Origin: Zygaena filipendulae
Lineage: Eukaryota; Arthropoda; Insecta; Lepidoptera; Zygaenidae
Reading direction: 5' to 3'
DNA length: 64,000 nucleotides
Assembly: GCA_907165275.2 (NCBI GenBank)
Contig: OU015678.1
Location: forward strand, 4,402,001-4,466,000
Made by a program: the position numbers and the translations under genes. Positions within the stretch are counted from its first letter, which is position 1. Each line of letters opens with the position of its first letter. Shown here in pieces: positions 63,501-64,000 of the stretch. Below the pieces are notes generated by a model that made no database searches, was not told where the DNA came from, and worked only from the letters and a program-made list of their open reading frames with translations.

Positions 63501-64000
63501 AGTTTTATACGTCTAGGTGATAAGGGTAGCCATGGGCGTACCGAGAAGGGGAGGAAGGGCAGGGAGGCAGCGCTACATTCTTAACCTTCACTGTTCCGTC
63601 ACAGGACAAATTCGAAATAACCTCCTTTTTTAAAGTCGGTAAATTAAGACGTCCGGTTTCTAAATCAACGTGTATCATTAAGTATTGATCCGTGTTGATA
63701 AAACATTTCCCACATTGACTCATTTAGTTTGTGACGAGACTCGAACCCGCTACCAGTGCGTACTAACAGCTGCGCGTACGCACGTATACCTAATATCAGG
63801 TAGGTAGGTACCATCGCAGGGACACCGTTTTAACTATCATTGTGTACGCTTCAATAAATTTGACGTTTATACTACGATCTGATCGTTTTGATACTTTATA
63901 TTAAATTGAAAAAAAAAGAAAAAGAAAAAAAATAACATTCATGACAGCATCATAGGTACTGACGAAAGTTCCGTTTCGTTGCAATTTTAATAGGCACCTA
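63501..64000. other. Unassigned, with a tRNA-like fragment
   Basis: A 72-codon minus frame at 63505-63723 has no domain I recognise. Next to it the minus strand carries 'gtagcgggttcgagtctcgt' (B-box-like) at about 63735-63755. Neither is supported as a gene. Confidence 0.3.

Noticed and set aside
1..64000. A new multi-gene system (defence, biosynthetic or similar)
   Set aside because: Apart from fj and transposon relics no adjacent coding regions exist; the window is intergenic repeat-rich DNA.

Overview
The window reads as intergenic DNA of a lepidopteran (moth or butterfly) nuclear genome. It is AT-rich, has no operons or bacterial-type genes, and is crowded with short non-autonomous repeats. 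The most abundant of these end in a motif like CCGCGGNGAAACCGCGGGG...CTAG, seen on the minus strand as CTAGCTG.CCCCGCGGTTTCACCCGCGG. tRNA-derived SINEs with lepidopteran-type tails, jockey- and RTE-like LINE fragments and MITEs complete the picture. The lineage call is inference from repeat character and from the one host gene.

Only one convincing host gene is present: a four-jointed (fj) orthologue at about 46.64-48.42 kb on the plus strand. It encodes a 592-residue type II membrane, Golgi-resident kinase-like protein of the Fat/Dachsous planar-polarity and growth pathway. Its coding region is a single exon, preceded by a splice-acceptor-like site, so a non-coding 5' exon probably lies upstream. 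Two other coding relics belong to transposons: a 5'-truncated jockey-type reverse transcriptase (12.52-13.62 kb) and an N-terminal CENP-B-type helix-turn-helix of a Tigger/pogo element (42.87-43.55 kb, minus strand).

Repeat families named here for convenience: Hel-A to Hel-J and Hel-X, Helitron-like elements with different 5' bodies but a common 3' hairpin and CTAG end. MITE-4, about 235 bp, has GGACATAGATAAG termini and 4-bp target duplications. MITE-CRE, about 300 bp, has AGTCCGTC/GACGGACT subtermini and usually two TGACGTCA palindromes. SINE1, SINE2 and SINE3 are tRNA-derived. Repeat R and repeat Z are unclassified.

Layout: 0-12 kb, dense Helitron-like and MITE copies with nested insertions. 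12-14 kb, jockey relic. 14-34 kb, more of the same, with a 56-bp-arm hairpin at 21.4 kb, repeat Z at 25.7-26.0 kb, an RTE relic at 31.1 kb and nested MITE-4 copies at 24.5 and 31.4 kb. 34-45 kb, a hAT element inside a SINE3 (39.2 kb), a foldback element (41.6-42.1 kb), the Tigger relic and a full SINE2. 46-50 kb, fj and its 3' flank. 50-64 kb, foldback MITE, SINE1 copies, LINE relics, a tandem Hel-F pair and the second repeat Z.

I found no new multi-gene system. The points most worth following are the modular Helitron-like superfamily, the CRE-bearing MITE, the nested insertions with readable target duplications, and the near-perfect hairpin. Repeat boundaries were read by eye and are approximate unless a target duplication or terminus is stated.
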